Part shown: in pieces, positions 8,939 through 17,981 of the stretch
Position numbering within the stretch: position 1 is the stretch's first letter
Layout of the letters: each line of letters begins with the position of its first letter
NCBI GenBank assembly: GCA_019423745.1
Contig: JAHZAV010000021.1
Span: 1-42,968, forward strand
From: Lachnospiraceae bacterium
GTDB lineage: Bacteria; Bacillota; Clostridia; Lachnospirales; Lachnospiraceae
Direction of reading: 5' to 3'
DNA: 42,968 nt
Notes under the pieces: model-generated
What the model was told of the DNA's origin: nothing
Databases searched by the model: none
What the model saw: the letters and a program-made list of their open reading frames with translations, nothing else
Position numbers and translations under genes: made by a program

Positions 8939-9754
8939 ATGCTGCTTGTAATGGATGTAGGCAACACGAATATTACGATGGGGTTGTATCAGGGCAGTCA
9001 GTTGCTGGCAAAATTTCGTATGACCACAAAACAGCCCAGAACCTCAGATGAATATGGAATTGCAATTCGTGAAATGATTCGGAATCAGGGGGAAAATCCG
9101 GAAGAAGTGGATGATATTATTATTGCATCTGTTGTACCGGATATCATGCATTCCCTGGGAAGCTGTATTATAAAATATTTTAATAGAAAACCCATCATTG
9201 TTTCCGCTGGAATCAAAACCGGAATCAAGGTAGCAACAGAGAATCCCCGTCAGACAGGACCGGATAAAATTGTGGATGCTGTGGCAGCATATTATTTATA
9301 TGGAGGTCCGGTTATTGTCATTGATTTTGGTACAGCAACAACCTATGATTTGGTAGAACCAGATGGTACTTTTGCGGTGGGGGTTATTGCACCGGGAATT
9401 CGTACATCTGCAAGGGCGCTTTGGGGAGATGCGGCCATGCTTCCGGAAATTGAAATACGTAAGCCGGATACCATTCTTGCAAGAGAGACAGTGTCCAGTA
9501 TGCAGGCCGGTCTGGTGTATGGATACATCGGACAGACAGAATATATTATCGACCGCATGAAAAAAGAATCCGGTTATCTGGATGCAAAAGTGGTGGCAAC
9601 CGGTGGTTTGGGAAATATCCTTGCAGCAGCGACGGAAAGCATTGATATTTATGACCCTATCCTTACATTGGAAGGTTTGCGCCTTATATATGAAAGGAAT
9701 CGCTTTCGGGGAAGAAAAAAAGATCAGGAAGCGGAAAGGACATCTGACAGATGA
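8939..9754 (+). CDS. coaX: Type III pantothenate kinase
   Basis: First step of coenzyme A synthesis. The ASKHA fold motifs are clear: MDVGNTNITMGLY (phosphate loop), GPDKIVDAVAA, IDFGTATTYDLV and the APGIRTSARAL segment typical of CoaX. The 271-residue length is slightly long through a charged C-terminal tail. Type III enzymes are not feedback-inhibited by CoA and require a monovalent cation (family knowledge). It overlaps dusB by four bases (ATGA). AAAGGAGG precedes the ATG. Confidence 0.95.
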   Translation: MLLVMDVGNTNITMGLYQGSQLLAKFRMTTKQPRTSDEYGIAIREMIRNQGENPEEVDDIIIASVVPDIMHSLGSCIIKYFNRKPIIVSAGIKTGIKVATENPRQTGPDKIVDAVAAYYLYGGPVIVIDFGTATTYDLVEPDGTFAVGVIAPGIRTSARALWGDAAMLPEIEIRKPDTILARETVSSMQAGLVYGYIGQTEYIIDRMKKESGYLDAKVVATGGLGNILAAATESIDIYDPILTLEGLRLIYERNRFRGRKKDQEAERTSDR

Positions 9755-10707
9755 AAATAGGAAATCTCACAATAGAGCACCCATATGTGCTGGCACCGAT
9801 GGCAGGCGTAACCGACCTGCCATTCCGTTTGCTCTGTAAAGAGCAGGGAGCTGGACTTTTGTGCATGGAAATGGTAAGTGCAAAAGCACTTCAATATGAA
9901 AATCGTAATACAAAGGAACTCCTTAAAATTCACCCCAAGGAGTATCCGGTATCTCTGCAATTATTTGGTTCAGATCCTGAAGTGATCAGTGAGCAGGCTA
10001 AAAAGATAGAGGAATTGCCTTTTCAGATATTGGATATAAATATGGGGTGTCCGGTTCCTAAGGTAGTCAAAAATGGAGAAGGCTCTGCACTGATGAAGCA
10101 ACCTAAGCTGGTGTATGAAATTGTTTCAAAAACGGTAAAAGCGATTCAAAAGCCGGTAACTGTAAAAATTAGAAAAGGGTTTGATGATTCCAGTATAAAT
10201 GCTGTGGAAATCGCAAAGATTATTGAGGAGGCCGGAGCGGCGGCAGTAGCAGTACATGGAAGAACAAGGGAACAGTACTATTCTGGAGAAGCGGACTGGG
10301 ATATCATCGGTCGGGTAAAAGAAGCGGTTCATATCCCTGTGATTGGAAATGGAGATGTAACTTCGCCGCAAAAAGCTGCAGCAATGATGGAGCAGACAGG
10401 ATGCGACGGCGTAATGATCGGGCGGGGGGCACAAGGAAATCCCTGGATTTTCCGGGAGCTGAAATACTATGATGAGACTGGTAAGATTCTCCCAAGACCT
10501 ACCAATACGGAGATTCGGGATATGATGCTTAAGCATGCGGCACTTCAGATTAAGTATAAAGGAGAGTATCAGGGGATTCGTCAAATGCGAAGCCATGTAG
10601 CCTGGTATACAAAAGGAATGACAGGTTCCGCCAAACTTAGAGATGCTATTAATCAGGTGGAAAGTTATGCTGAACTAAAGGCTCTTGTGGAGGCTAAAAT
10701 CTATTGA
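9751..10707 (+). CDS. dusB: tRNA-dihydrouridine synthase
   Basis: FMN-dependent reduction of uridine to dihydrouridine in tRNA. A TIM barrel begins at APMAGVTDLPFR; the catalytic cysteine lies in INMGCPVPKVVKNGEGSAL. FMN/phosphate motifs VHGRTREQYYSG, GNGDV and DGVMIGRGAQGNPWIF follow. The 318-residue length fits DusB, and DusB next to greA and lysS is a common Firmicutes arrangement. The start is coupled to coaX by an ATGA overlap. Confidence 0.94.
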   Translation: MKIGNLTIEHPYVLAPMAGVTDLPFRLLCKEQGAGLLCMEMVSAKALQYENRNTKELLKIHPKEYPVSLQLFGSDPEVISEQAKKIEELPFQILDINMGCPVPKVVKNGEGSALMKQPKLVYEIVSKTVKAIQKPVTVKIRKGFDDSSINAVEIAKIIEEAGAAAVAVHGRTREQYYSGEADWDIIGRVKEAVHIPVIGNGDVTSPQKAAAMMEQTGCDGVMIGRGAQGNPWIFRELKYYDETGKILPRPTNTEIRDMMLKHAALQIKYKGEYQGIRQMRSHVAWYTKGMTGSAKLRDAINQVESYAELKALVEAKIY

Positions 10708-10732
10708 CATTATAAAGTCTATTATGTATAAT
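10704..10732 (+). promoter_or_regulatory. Consensus sigma-A promoter for greA-lysS
   Basis: TTGACA (10704-10709), a 17-base spacer and TATAAT (10727-10732): a full consensus match. The -35 element overlaps the dusB stop codon, so greA-lysS can be expressed independently of the upstream genes. Confidence 0.85.
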
Positions 10733-10816
10733 ATTGAAATTGCGAAAGTAGATTTATACAGGGGGAAAAGCCCTGCCAGATAGATAGAACAAAGTAAAAA
10801 AGAGGAGAGAATAATA

Positions 10817-11299
10817 ATGGAAGAAAAAAAGACAATTCTTACCTACACCGGTCTGAAAAAGCTGGAAGAAGAGCTGGAAAATCTGAAAGTGGTAAAGCGT
10901 AAAGAAGTAGCTGATAAAATTAAAGAGGCAAGAGAACAGGGAGACTTATCAGAAAATGCGGAGTATGATGCAGCGAAAGATGAGCAGCGTGACATTGAAG
11001 CAAGAATTGAAGAGTTGGAGAAAATTCTCAAAAATGCGGAAGTTGTCGTTGAGGATGAGGTAAATCTTGATAAGATTAGTATCGGCTGTATTGTTACAGT
11101 ATATGATGAAGAATTTGAAGAAGAGATAGAGTTTAAAATTGTTGGATCAACAGAGGCCAACAGTCTGCAGGGAAAGATTTCCAATGAGTCACCAGTGGGA
11201 AGAGCACTTCTTGGACATGAAGTGGGAGACAGTGTAAAAGTGGAAACACAGGCAGGAGAGCTGGAATACAAAGTTTTGAAGATTGACCGTTCCCTTTAA
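10817..11299 (+). CDS. greA: Transcription elongation factor GreA
   Basis: Rescues backtracked RNA polymerase by stimulating transcript cleavage. The 160 residues comprise an N-terminal antiparallel coiled coil (about 1-80) with the tip acidic motif in GDLSENAEYDAAKDEQ and a C-terminal FKBP-like domain (about 85-160; NESPVGRALLGHEVGD). AGAGGAGAG precedes the ATG. It is the first gene after a consensus promoter and is followed 54 bases later by lysS. Confidence 0.97.
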   Translation: MEEKKTILTYTGLKKLEEELENLKVVKRKEVADKIKEAREQGDLSENAEYDAAKDEQRDIEARIEELEKILKNAEVVVEDEVNLDKISIGCIVTVYDEEFEEEIEFKIVGSTEANSLQGKISNESPVGRALLGHEVGDSVKVETQAGELEYKVLKIDRSL

Positions 11300-11353
11300 A
11301 AGCAGAGGGCGGGATGATGCAAATAGGATAAAAGAGAAGAGGAGTGAAGATCA

Positions 11354-13285
11354 GTGTCTAATCAGCAGAAGAATGCCCAGGAACCAGATTTAAATCAGCT
11401 TAGAAAGGTACGCCGTGAGAAACTGGCGGAACTTCAGGCAAATGGAAAAGACCCCTATCAGGTTATGCGTTATGATGTAACATGTCATACATCTGATATT
11501 AAGGATCATTATGAGGAGATGGAAGGAAAACACGTTACAGTTGCCGGTCGTGTAATGCAGAAACGTGTGATGGGAAAGGCATCCTTTTGTAATGTTCTTG
11601 ATCAGAGTGGAAATATCCAGTGCTATGTTGCAAGAGACAGCATTGGTGAAGAAGAATATAAGGATTTTAAGAAGCTGGATATCGGAGATATTGTCGGTGT
11701 GGAAGGTGAAGTCTTTAAGACAAAAACAGGCGAGATTTCCATTCACGCATCTGCAGTAAAGCTATTATCTAAAAGTCTGCAGATTCTTCCGGAAAAGTTC
11801 CATGGACTGACAAATACAGATATGCGGTATCGCCAAAGATATGTAGATCTTATTATGAATCCGGAGGTGCGGGATACGTTTATCAAACGTTCCCATATCA
11901 TCAGTTCTATCAGAAGATACCTGGATGGTCAGGGATTCCTTGAAGTGGAGACTCCTATGCTTGTAAGCAATGCCGGAGGAGCAGCGGCAAGACCATTCGA
12001 AACACATTTCAATGCTTTGGGTGAGGATTTCAAACTCCGTATTTCTCTGGAGTTGTATTTAAAACGCCTTATTGTTGGTGGTCTGGAAAAAGTATACGAA
12101 ATTGGACGTGTGTTCCGTAATGAAGGATTGGATACCAGACATAATCCGGAATTTACTTTGATGGAATTATACCAGGCATATACAGATTATAATGGTATGA
12201 TGGATCTGACAGAGAATCTTTACCGTCATGTGGCACAGGAAGTACTGGGCACTACTAAAATTGTATATAACGGCGTCGAGATGGATCTTGGAAAGCCGTT
12301 TGAGCGTATTACGATGGTGGATGCTGTCAAGAAATATGCGGGAGTTGACTGGAATGAGGTAGAGACAACCGAAGATGCCAAGAAACTTGCAGATGAACAT
12401 CATGTAGAATACGAGGCTCATCATAAGAAGGGAGATATTTTAAGTCTCTTCTTTGAAGAATTTGCAGAAGAACATCTTATTCAGCCTACATTTGTTACAG
12501 ACCATCCGATTGAAATTTCACCGCTTACGAAGAAAAAACCGGAAAATCCGGAATATGTTGAGCGTTTCGAATTCTTTATGAACGGATGGGAAATGGCAAA
12601 TGCTTACTCCGAGCTGAACGATCCTATCGACCAGAAAGAGAGATTCAAAGCACAGGAAGAATTATTGGCTCTGGGTGATGAAGAAGCAAATACCACAGAT
12701 GAGGACTTCCTTAATGCTCTGGAAATCGGTATGCCACCTACAGGAGGAATCGGATTTGGTATCGATAGAATGTGTATGTTGCTGACAGATTCTGCAGCAA
12801 TCAGAGACGTATTGCTGTTCCCCACAATGAAGTCACAAGGCAGTGCAAAGAACGAAGCAAACAATGCAGCTCAGGCTGGAAAAGCAGAGGTAACACCTGC
12901 AGCAAAGATCGATTTTTCCAATGTAAAGATAGAACCTCTTTTTGAGGAGATGGTAGATTTTGATACATTTGCAAAATCGGATTATCGTGCGGTTAAGATT
13001 CTGGCATGTGAAGCAGTACCGAAAAGTAAGAAGCTTTTGAAATTCACTCTGGATGATGGTGTCCGTAAAGACCGTGTGATTTTAAGCGGAATTCACGAGT
13101 ATTACGAGCCGGAGGAACTGGTTGGTAAGACAGCCATTGCGATTGTAAATCTGCCGCCGAGAAAAATGATGGGTATTGATTCCGAAGGTATGCTGATTAG
13201 TGCAGTACACGAGGAAGATGGAAGAGAAGGATTGAATCTTTTGATGGTAGATGAGAGAATTCCGGCAGGTGCAAAGTTGTATTAA
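11354..13285 (+). CDS. lysS: Lysyl-tRNA synthetase (class II) with C-terminal tRNA-binding domain
   Basis: Charges tRNA-Lys. GTG start at 11354 with GAGGAG ten bases upstream. An N-terminal OB-fold anticodon domain (about 55-150) is followed by the class II core: FRNEGLDTRHNPEF, WEMANAYSELNDP and GGIGFGIDRMCML. Around residue 500 the typical enzyme ends, but this one continues for about 140 residues. After a low-complexity Ala/Asn linker, residues 520-643 form a Trbp111/EMAP-II-like OB fold (VKILACEAVPKSKKLLKF, NLPPRKMMGIDSEGML), like the one on many MetRS. At 643 residues it is clearly longer than the roughly 500-residue canonical enzyme. Confidence 0.96.
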   Translation: MSNQQKNAQEPDLNQLRKVRREKLAELQANGKDPYQVMRYDVTCHTSDIKDHYEEMEGKHVTVAGRVMQKRVMGKASFCNVLDQSGNIQCYVARDSIGEEEYKDFKKLDIGDIVGVEGEVFKTKTGEISIHASAVKLLSKSLQILPEKFHGLTNTDMRYRQRYVDLIMNPEVRDTFIKRSHIISSIRRYLDGQGFLEVETPMLVSNAGGAAARPFETHFNALGEDFKLRISLELYLKRLIVGGLEKVYEIGRVFRNEGLDTRHNPEFTLMELYQAYTDYNGMMDLTENLYRHVAQEVLGTTKIVYNGVEMDLGKPFERITMVDAVKKYAGVDWNEVETTEDAKKLADEHHVEYEAHHKKGDILSLFFEEFAEEHLIQPTFVTDHPIEISPLTKKKPENPEYVERFEFFMNGWEMANAYSELNDPIDQKERFKAQEELLALGDEEANTTDEDFLNALEIGMPPTGGIGFGIDRMCMLLTDSAAIRDVLLFPTMKSQGSAKNEANNAAQAGKAEVTPAAKIDFSNVKIEPLFEEMVDFDTFAKSDYRAVKILACEAVPKSKKLLKFTLDDGVRKDRVILSGIHEYYEPEELVGKTAIAIVNLPPRKMMGIDSEGMLISAVHEEDGREGLNLLMVDERIPAGAKLY

Positions 13286-13367
13286 GATTTAAGTAAGGAC
13301 GTACCGTTTTACATGATTTGACGCTTGAAACGGTGCAGAGTGAAAAAATGGCATAATAAGCAGAATG

Positions 13368-13400
13368 AATGGGCAGTCCTGAATGGATTGCCCATTTTTA
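13368..13400 (+). terminator. Intrinsic terminator after lysS
   Basis: AATGGGCAGTCC (13368-13379) pairs with GGATTGCCCATT (13385-13396) through 12 positions including one G-U, followed by a T run. The opposite strand has no matching T run, so it serves lysS rather than the convergent peptidase gene. Confidence 0.85.
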
Positions 13401-13425
13401 GATGAAAGTGAATTGCAAATTAAAA

Positions 13426-16400
13426 CTAATGTTGTCTCTTCTTTCTCCAGATCAGGCATCCTGCCGCTGTGCCGGCGCTGATCAGCAGTACCAGTAGAAT
13501 CGGAAGAACGTGACTGTTATCACCTGTATGAATAGTCCCATTGCTTTTAAGGATGTTTCCGGTATTCTGTCCTTTATCCGTTCCCGGATTCACTGCTTTA
13601 TTTCCTTCAACTGTGATTACAGAAGTTGCTTCTGCTGTTCCTGCTTTTGCAGTGATCACGGCTGTTCCTCCGGAAATTGCGGTCACAGTTCCGTTTTCAT
13701 CCACACTTGCAATTTCCGGTTTGCTGCTTGTCCAGAGGATCTCATCATCCATTGCGTTTTCCGGTGCGGTAGAAGCCTTGATCTGAGTTGTTTCTCCTTT
13801 TTTCAGCGTTATTTCTGCCGGATCCAGTGTGATACTTTCTACGCCCTGTTTTGTAATATTCACTGTGCACTGTGCAGTAACTGTCATATCTGCATCACTT
13901 TGAGCTGTGACAGTTACAATGCCCGGTTTCAGAGCAGTAAGTACCTGGACCGGCTTGCCACTGAAGCTTTCGCTTTGTTCCATTCTCACACTGTCCACAT
14001 CGCCGCTGACGCTCCAGTAGATTTTCCCGCTTGCAGGATTTTGGGCACCTACAAGTTCTGCTGACAGTGTAAGCGTCTGTTCCGGGTTATCCTTTGTAAG
14101 AAGCACTTGTTGTTCATAACAGTCCAGACTTAGAGACGTCGGATAATCCTCTGCAAATCCTCCGCTTCTGGCCAACGTATTTTCAGCGCTTGCCATTGCT
14201 GCAAATGTCCAGCAGCTTCCGATGCTGCCCTGATTCCGGACTGGCGTCAGAGTTCCCGTTTCCCTTAGATCAAAACATTCTGGTAACTCCTCAACAGAAG
14301 GTGCCAAAGCACCATTCGCTGCATCAATAGTAACATTTAGTCCGGCGTCGCTATTCTGGATTTCCACGCCTCCCACAGAAATTGTTTCAGGAAGTGACGT
14401 TTCCGGGACAAGGTTCGATTTATCTGTGCTAAGTTCCGGTGCTGTTGTCTCATAATCATCCATGTCTACATTACAGGTATATGCACGTACACATGGGAAG
14501 CAAGCCTGTGCGCCGATATCGGTCCGTTCTCCGTTTGCATCCAGGAATGAAACTCCCTCTATCGGCAGAAGTCCACTTGTGGTTCCGCTTATATCACAGC
14601 TAATTCCTATTCCGGGGTCCTGTCCGTCATTTAAGCTTTCCAGATAAATGCTGACAGAAAACTCACTACCGGCAGGAATAAGTACCGGATCACTTAGGCG
14701 TTCCGTGTAAAATCCCGCATAATTTTTTATCCCTTCCAGAACCTTTTGCGTAGAACCTTCACAAGTGATGCTGACTTCATACCTGACATTGGAACTCATG
14801 ATCTGGAATGATACTGCGCGAAGTAGCTCAGCTGCATCTGTTGTATTTTCAAACTTTTGCTCTATTGTAAAGCTGCTTCCTCCGGAGATCATGTCTGTTG
14901 CTCCCAATATATCATAATAGTACTGGTGGTTATAATTATCTGCAGCTTCATCCGTTAGAAAAACAGCCGGGTTATTATTGTACAGGAAAGAATCTTCATA
15001 GGAAATATAAAAATATCCATTTTCCCCGCTTTGTTCTCCCCATGAATTTTTAACGATAAATGCACCGTCATGCTCTGGTTTGGATATCTGCACATTTCCT
15101 TCTCCGTAAAAAAGTTCTGCCAGTTCCTCATTCCCGGTAAAATTATCTTTGCTGTAATTGTCATCCCAACCTACAATTGTAACAATGTGTCCCCCGTCAT
15201 AGGGAGTGGCATATTTATAATCACCTACGTAAACATTTTTCTGATCCGACGTCATATAGGATTGTGCACTGAGTATGTAAACGTCTACAGCTCCATAATT
15301 ATAGATTGCATTTTTTATATGACTGATATTTTCCTCGCTGAAACCGTCAGGCATATAAAGTGCGTTTGTGACATGGTACTGTGCTTTGTCCGACAGATTT
15401 TTATAAGAATAATCTGTGTCCGGGGCGAATTCTGATCCAGGAGCCGGATAAGGATCATCTGACTCTGATACGGGGCCTCCCCAGTTTGCAAAATAGGCCA
15501 TTGACATTAAGAAATGTCCGCCTCCGTTTAGTCCCAGATCATATGCATAGCCGCTGCTTTTATCTGTTAGGGCGGTCAGCATATTTTTCTCAGAGAAGTC
15601 CAGAGAATTTGTTGTTTCACTATCCATTTCTTTCATAAGGCTAAGTTCATAGGGATTAGATGAAGCATCCTGCATTTTAATACTTTCTATTTTTACAAAA
15701 TATCTGCCGCTGTTTGCTTCATACCGGATGCTCTGGCTTTTTCCTTCTATTGCAGATTTTTTAAGTACTTGGCCCTGCTCATCCAGAAGCGTCAGTGCAT
15801 AATCCATTCCGGAGGGAGGAGTCAGAGTCAGGTTCAGTGCGGCTCCATTATCCAGAGTAAAGGAATAATAATCTACATCTTCCCGCTGGTGCAGTGTACC
15901 GCTGATTTTCCCCGGAAAGCTTAGAGATACCGCATCTTTCAGTGTATCATTGGGTTCGTAACGGTCACCGTCCAAATCAGATGTTTCATATACAAATGTT
16001 TTCACATTACTGAGTAACAAATCTTCACGGTCTGGAAAATATGCCATCGCTTTGATAGTTGTTGTCTGTTCGATTTTAAGAGGATCTTTGTATACAGTTC
16101 CGTTTTCCGCAGAAGGAGAGCTTCCGTCTGTTGTATATATGATGGCAGCCCCATCTGCATCACAGGAGAGAGTAATTTCCGTCCCCGGTTCTACAATTCC
16201 AGGAGAAATATCCGCTTTCACAGAGGGGACCTTTACATTATTGATCTCCCAAGATGAAGTCAGGGAATAATCCCCTTCATTGTTGATCGAACATGCGGAA
16301 AGAACCATCGGACCTTGTACCGGAACCGGTTCTGTGTATTCTGTTCCGTCAGTTAGAGGATTGGATCCATCTGTGGTATAGTATATCTTTGCATCCGTAT

Positions 16401-17934
16401 CCATGGTATACAGGCTGATTTCCTGTCCGAATGTAAGAAGAGAGGGCAATGGATCTGTAAATACTCCCTCCAGAAACGTTTTGTCGATTCCGGCATATTT
16501 CATATCATTTCCAAAGCCGGAAGGCGTAACAGGAACTCCTGTGTTTCTGTTATATACCCAGCAGGCAGATCCACCTCCCGGGATACATTCCGGAGCAGTA
16601 TCTACGGCATAGATGGGGGCAATCTCAACTTTGTCTACTTCATTTGGATTTTCCGGATTATTACCTAATGCGTAGATGCCTGAGCTTTCTCTAAGATAGA
16701 GAGCAATATTATAGTTGGTAATTACGTCCTCTATAGTTGCTGCCGCTTTTCCGTTCCCCAGATATCCCACCACCTGGAGAGCCTTTTCAATTGCATCAAG
16801 AGAGGATTCTCCTTCAGACAATGTCATCCATTGTTCCAGAATTGTCTTGAAAATAGAATCTCCGCCTCCGGCCAGTTCTTCTGTCTGATGGGAAAGATAA
16901 CGGCCAAACAGATACCAGCTGCCATATGGCATTCCCAGTGTATCTCCGGAAGGAACATAATAACCTTCATAAATAAACGGAAAGGAATAGCCATTTTTTT
17001 CAATCCATGCTGTTGTCCATTCAGTTTCATAAACAGTATCTGAATTGGATAGTCCGGTTACTGCAATTGCACTTTGAGAAAATACTTCATTGAGCCAGAT
17101 ATCGAAATCCTCGCCTGCTTGTGCCCAGTTAATAAGGTGCTGCAGTTCGTGTACCAGCACACCTAAAGTTACGTCTTGGTCCGTGGTGGAAATATCCATA
17201 TGGAGCATGTCCATATGATTTCCTGATGCATATTCCGTTTCTTCCTTTGTGTATAAATCTGTCGTTTCAAAAAAGCCGGCATAGGGAATGGAATAAAAGA
17301 CAAATGCTGTTTTTCCGTCCTGGTCCACATCGGCAGCGCTCCAGTCCCCAAATGTTTCTTTCATTACATCATAAAGCTGATCATCGAGTATATCTGCATA
17401 AGCTTGTGCCTGTTCATCCGGCAACAGTTCTCTCTCATTTACACTTCGCCAGATTGTACATGTGTCCCCGGCAGCAGCCAGTTCAACTTCAATTTCTTTT
17501 TCCCCACTTAAGGCATATTCAGAATAAATGGTTTTTCTTTCACCGAGTTCATATACCTTCTCTTTTCCGGACGCATTTTGCACCGATGGAAGAGCCGCCA
17601 ACGAAGGAAGTTCCTCATGCTGCATAAACGGAACACCGCATCTGACTTTTTGACCTTCTTCGGTGTCCCATTCGGCAGAATCCATCTTCTCTCTGCCAAG
17701 AGGTCCTCCCATAGAATCAAGTCCTACATTTTGTGTTGCTTCCAGTTCTTCATCTGAACCAATCGGCATGCCCATATTTTCTGCCATGATGACGGTTCCT
17801 TCATAAGACGGGCCTTCTGTATCAACGACTGTTCCGTTTTCCTGAACTTCAGATGCAAGTACAGAAGACGGCAAAGCCAGCGATATTGCCAGGACAGAGG
17901 CTAGAAGCTGCTTTTTCCATTTCCTTTCCCTCAT
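13426..17934 (-). CDS. Giant surface protein: M30-like metallopeptidase plus permuted C1 peptidase and lectin-like domain
   Basis: 1502 residues, exported and membrane-anchored. Signal peptide 1 to about 27 (LPSSVLA). Zinc metallopeptidase region with HELQH at 262-266 and WLNE with Glu283, resembling family M30. Two chitobiase-C-terminal-like repeats at about 498-560 and 580-645 (both with IYTTDGS or IYYTTDGS), and a PPC domain about 655-765. Next comes the second half of a papain-family peptidase (779 to about 985; His916 in GGHIVTIVGW, Asn963 in VKNSWGE), then a lectin-like domain to about 1155. The first half of the same peptidase appears only afterwards (FDLRETGTLTPVRNQGS, Gln1235, Cys1241). 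Ig-like/Big2 domains about 1270-1450, TGD motif, TM about 1475-1495 and a basic tail complete it. Substrate unknown; host glycoprotein or mucin degradation is inference. AAGGAG precedes the ATG. Confidence 0.88.
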   Translation of the reverse strand: MRERKWKKQLLASVLAISLALPSSVLASEVQENGTVVDTEGPSYEGTVIMAENMGMPIGSDEELEATQNVGLDSMGGPLGREKMDSAEWDTEEGQKVRCGVPFMQHEELPSLAALPSVQNASGKEKVYELGERKTIYSEYALSGEKEIEVELAAAGDTCTIWRSVNERELLPDEQAQAYADILDDQLYDVMKETFGDWSAADVDQDGKTAFVFYSIPYAGFFETTDLYTKEETEYASGNHMDMLHMDISTTDQDVTLGVLVHELQHLINWAQAGEDFDIWLNEVFSQSAIAVTGLSNSDTVYETEWTTAWIEKNGYSFPFIYEGYYVPSGDTLGMPYGSWYLFGRYLSHQTEELAGGGDSIFKTILEQWMTLSEGESSLDAIEKALQVVGYLGNGKAAATIEDVITNYNIALYLRESSGIYALGNNPENPNEVDKVEIAPIYAVDTAPECIPGGGSACWVYNRNTGVPVTPSGFGNDMKYAGIDKTFLEGVFTDPLPSLLTFGQEISLYTMDTDAKIYYTTDGSNPLTDGTEYTEPVPVQGPMVLSACSINNEGDYSLTSSWEINNVKVPSVKADISPGIVEPGTEITLSCDADGAAIIYTTDGSSPSAENGTVYKDPLKIEQTTTIKAMAYFPDREDLLLSNVKTFVYETSDLDGDRYEPNDTLKDAVSLSFPGKISGTLHQREDVDYYSFTLDNGAALNLTLTPPSGMDYALTLLDEQGQVLKKSAIEGKSQSIRYEANSGRYFVKIESIKMQDASSNPYELSLMKEMDSETTNSLDFSEKNMLTALTDKSSGYAYDLGLNGGGHFLMSMAYFANWGGPVSESDDPYPAPGSEFAPDTDYSYKNLSDKAQYHVTNALYMPDGFSEENISHIKNAIYNYGAVDVYILSAQSYMTSDQKNVYVGDYKYATPYDGGHIVTIVGWDDNYSKDNFTGNEELAELFYGEGNVQISKPEHDGAFIVKNSWGEQSGENGYFYISYEDSFLYNNNPAVFLTDEAADNYNHQYYYDILGATDMISGGSSFTIEQKFENTTDAAELLRAVSFQIMSSNVRYEVSITCEGSTQKVLEGIKNYAGFYTERLSDPVLIPAGSEFSVSIYLESLNDGQDPGIGISCDISGTTSGLLPIEGVSFLDANGERTDIGAQACFPCVRAYTCNVDMDDYETTAPELSTDKSNLVPETSLPETISVGGVEIQNSDAGLNVTIDAANGALAPSVEELPECFDLRETGTLTPVRNQGSIGSCWTFAAMASAENTLARSGGFAEDYPTSLSLDCYEQQVLLTKDNPEQTLTLSAELVGAQNPASGKIYWSVSGDVDSVRMEQSESFSGKPVQVLTALKPGIVTVTAQSDADMTVTAQCTVNITKQGVESITLDPAEITLKKGETTQIKASTAPENAMDDEILWTSSKPEIASVDENGTVTAISGGTAVITAKAGTAEATSVITVEGNKAVNPGTDKGQNTGNILKSNGTIHTGDNSHVLPILLVLLISAGTAAGCLIWRKKRQH
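14121..14128. repeat. 8-bp repeat at right boundary of permuted peptidase cassette
   Basis: AGTCCAGA on the plus strand, identical to 15597-15604 and exactly 1476 bp (492 codons) away. It marks the point where the Cys-bearing half ends (PTSL) and the Ig-like domain starts (SLDCYEQQ). Confidence 0.6.
15597..15604. repeat. 8-bp repeat at left boundary of permuted peptidase cassette
   Basis: AGTCCAGA on the plus strand, within the codons for NSLDFSEKN, where the PPC linker joins the His/Asn half of the peptidase. It is the partner of 14121-14128. Confidence 0.6.
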
Positions 17935-17981
17935 AAAACTCTCATTTCTCCTTTCGTGATATAGAATGCTTATCCCATTTT

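Noticed and set aside
13302..13332. ACCGTTT...AAACGGT pairing downstream of lysS
   Set aside because: The 17-base loop and absence of a T-run make it a poor terminator; the better hairpin is at 13368.
13426..13520. LPxTG sortase signal at the C-terminus of the surface protein
   Set aside because: Only a TGD tripeptide precedes the membrane helix; no LPxTG-like pentapeptide is present, so I call it membrane-anchored rather than sortase-linked.
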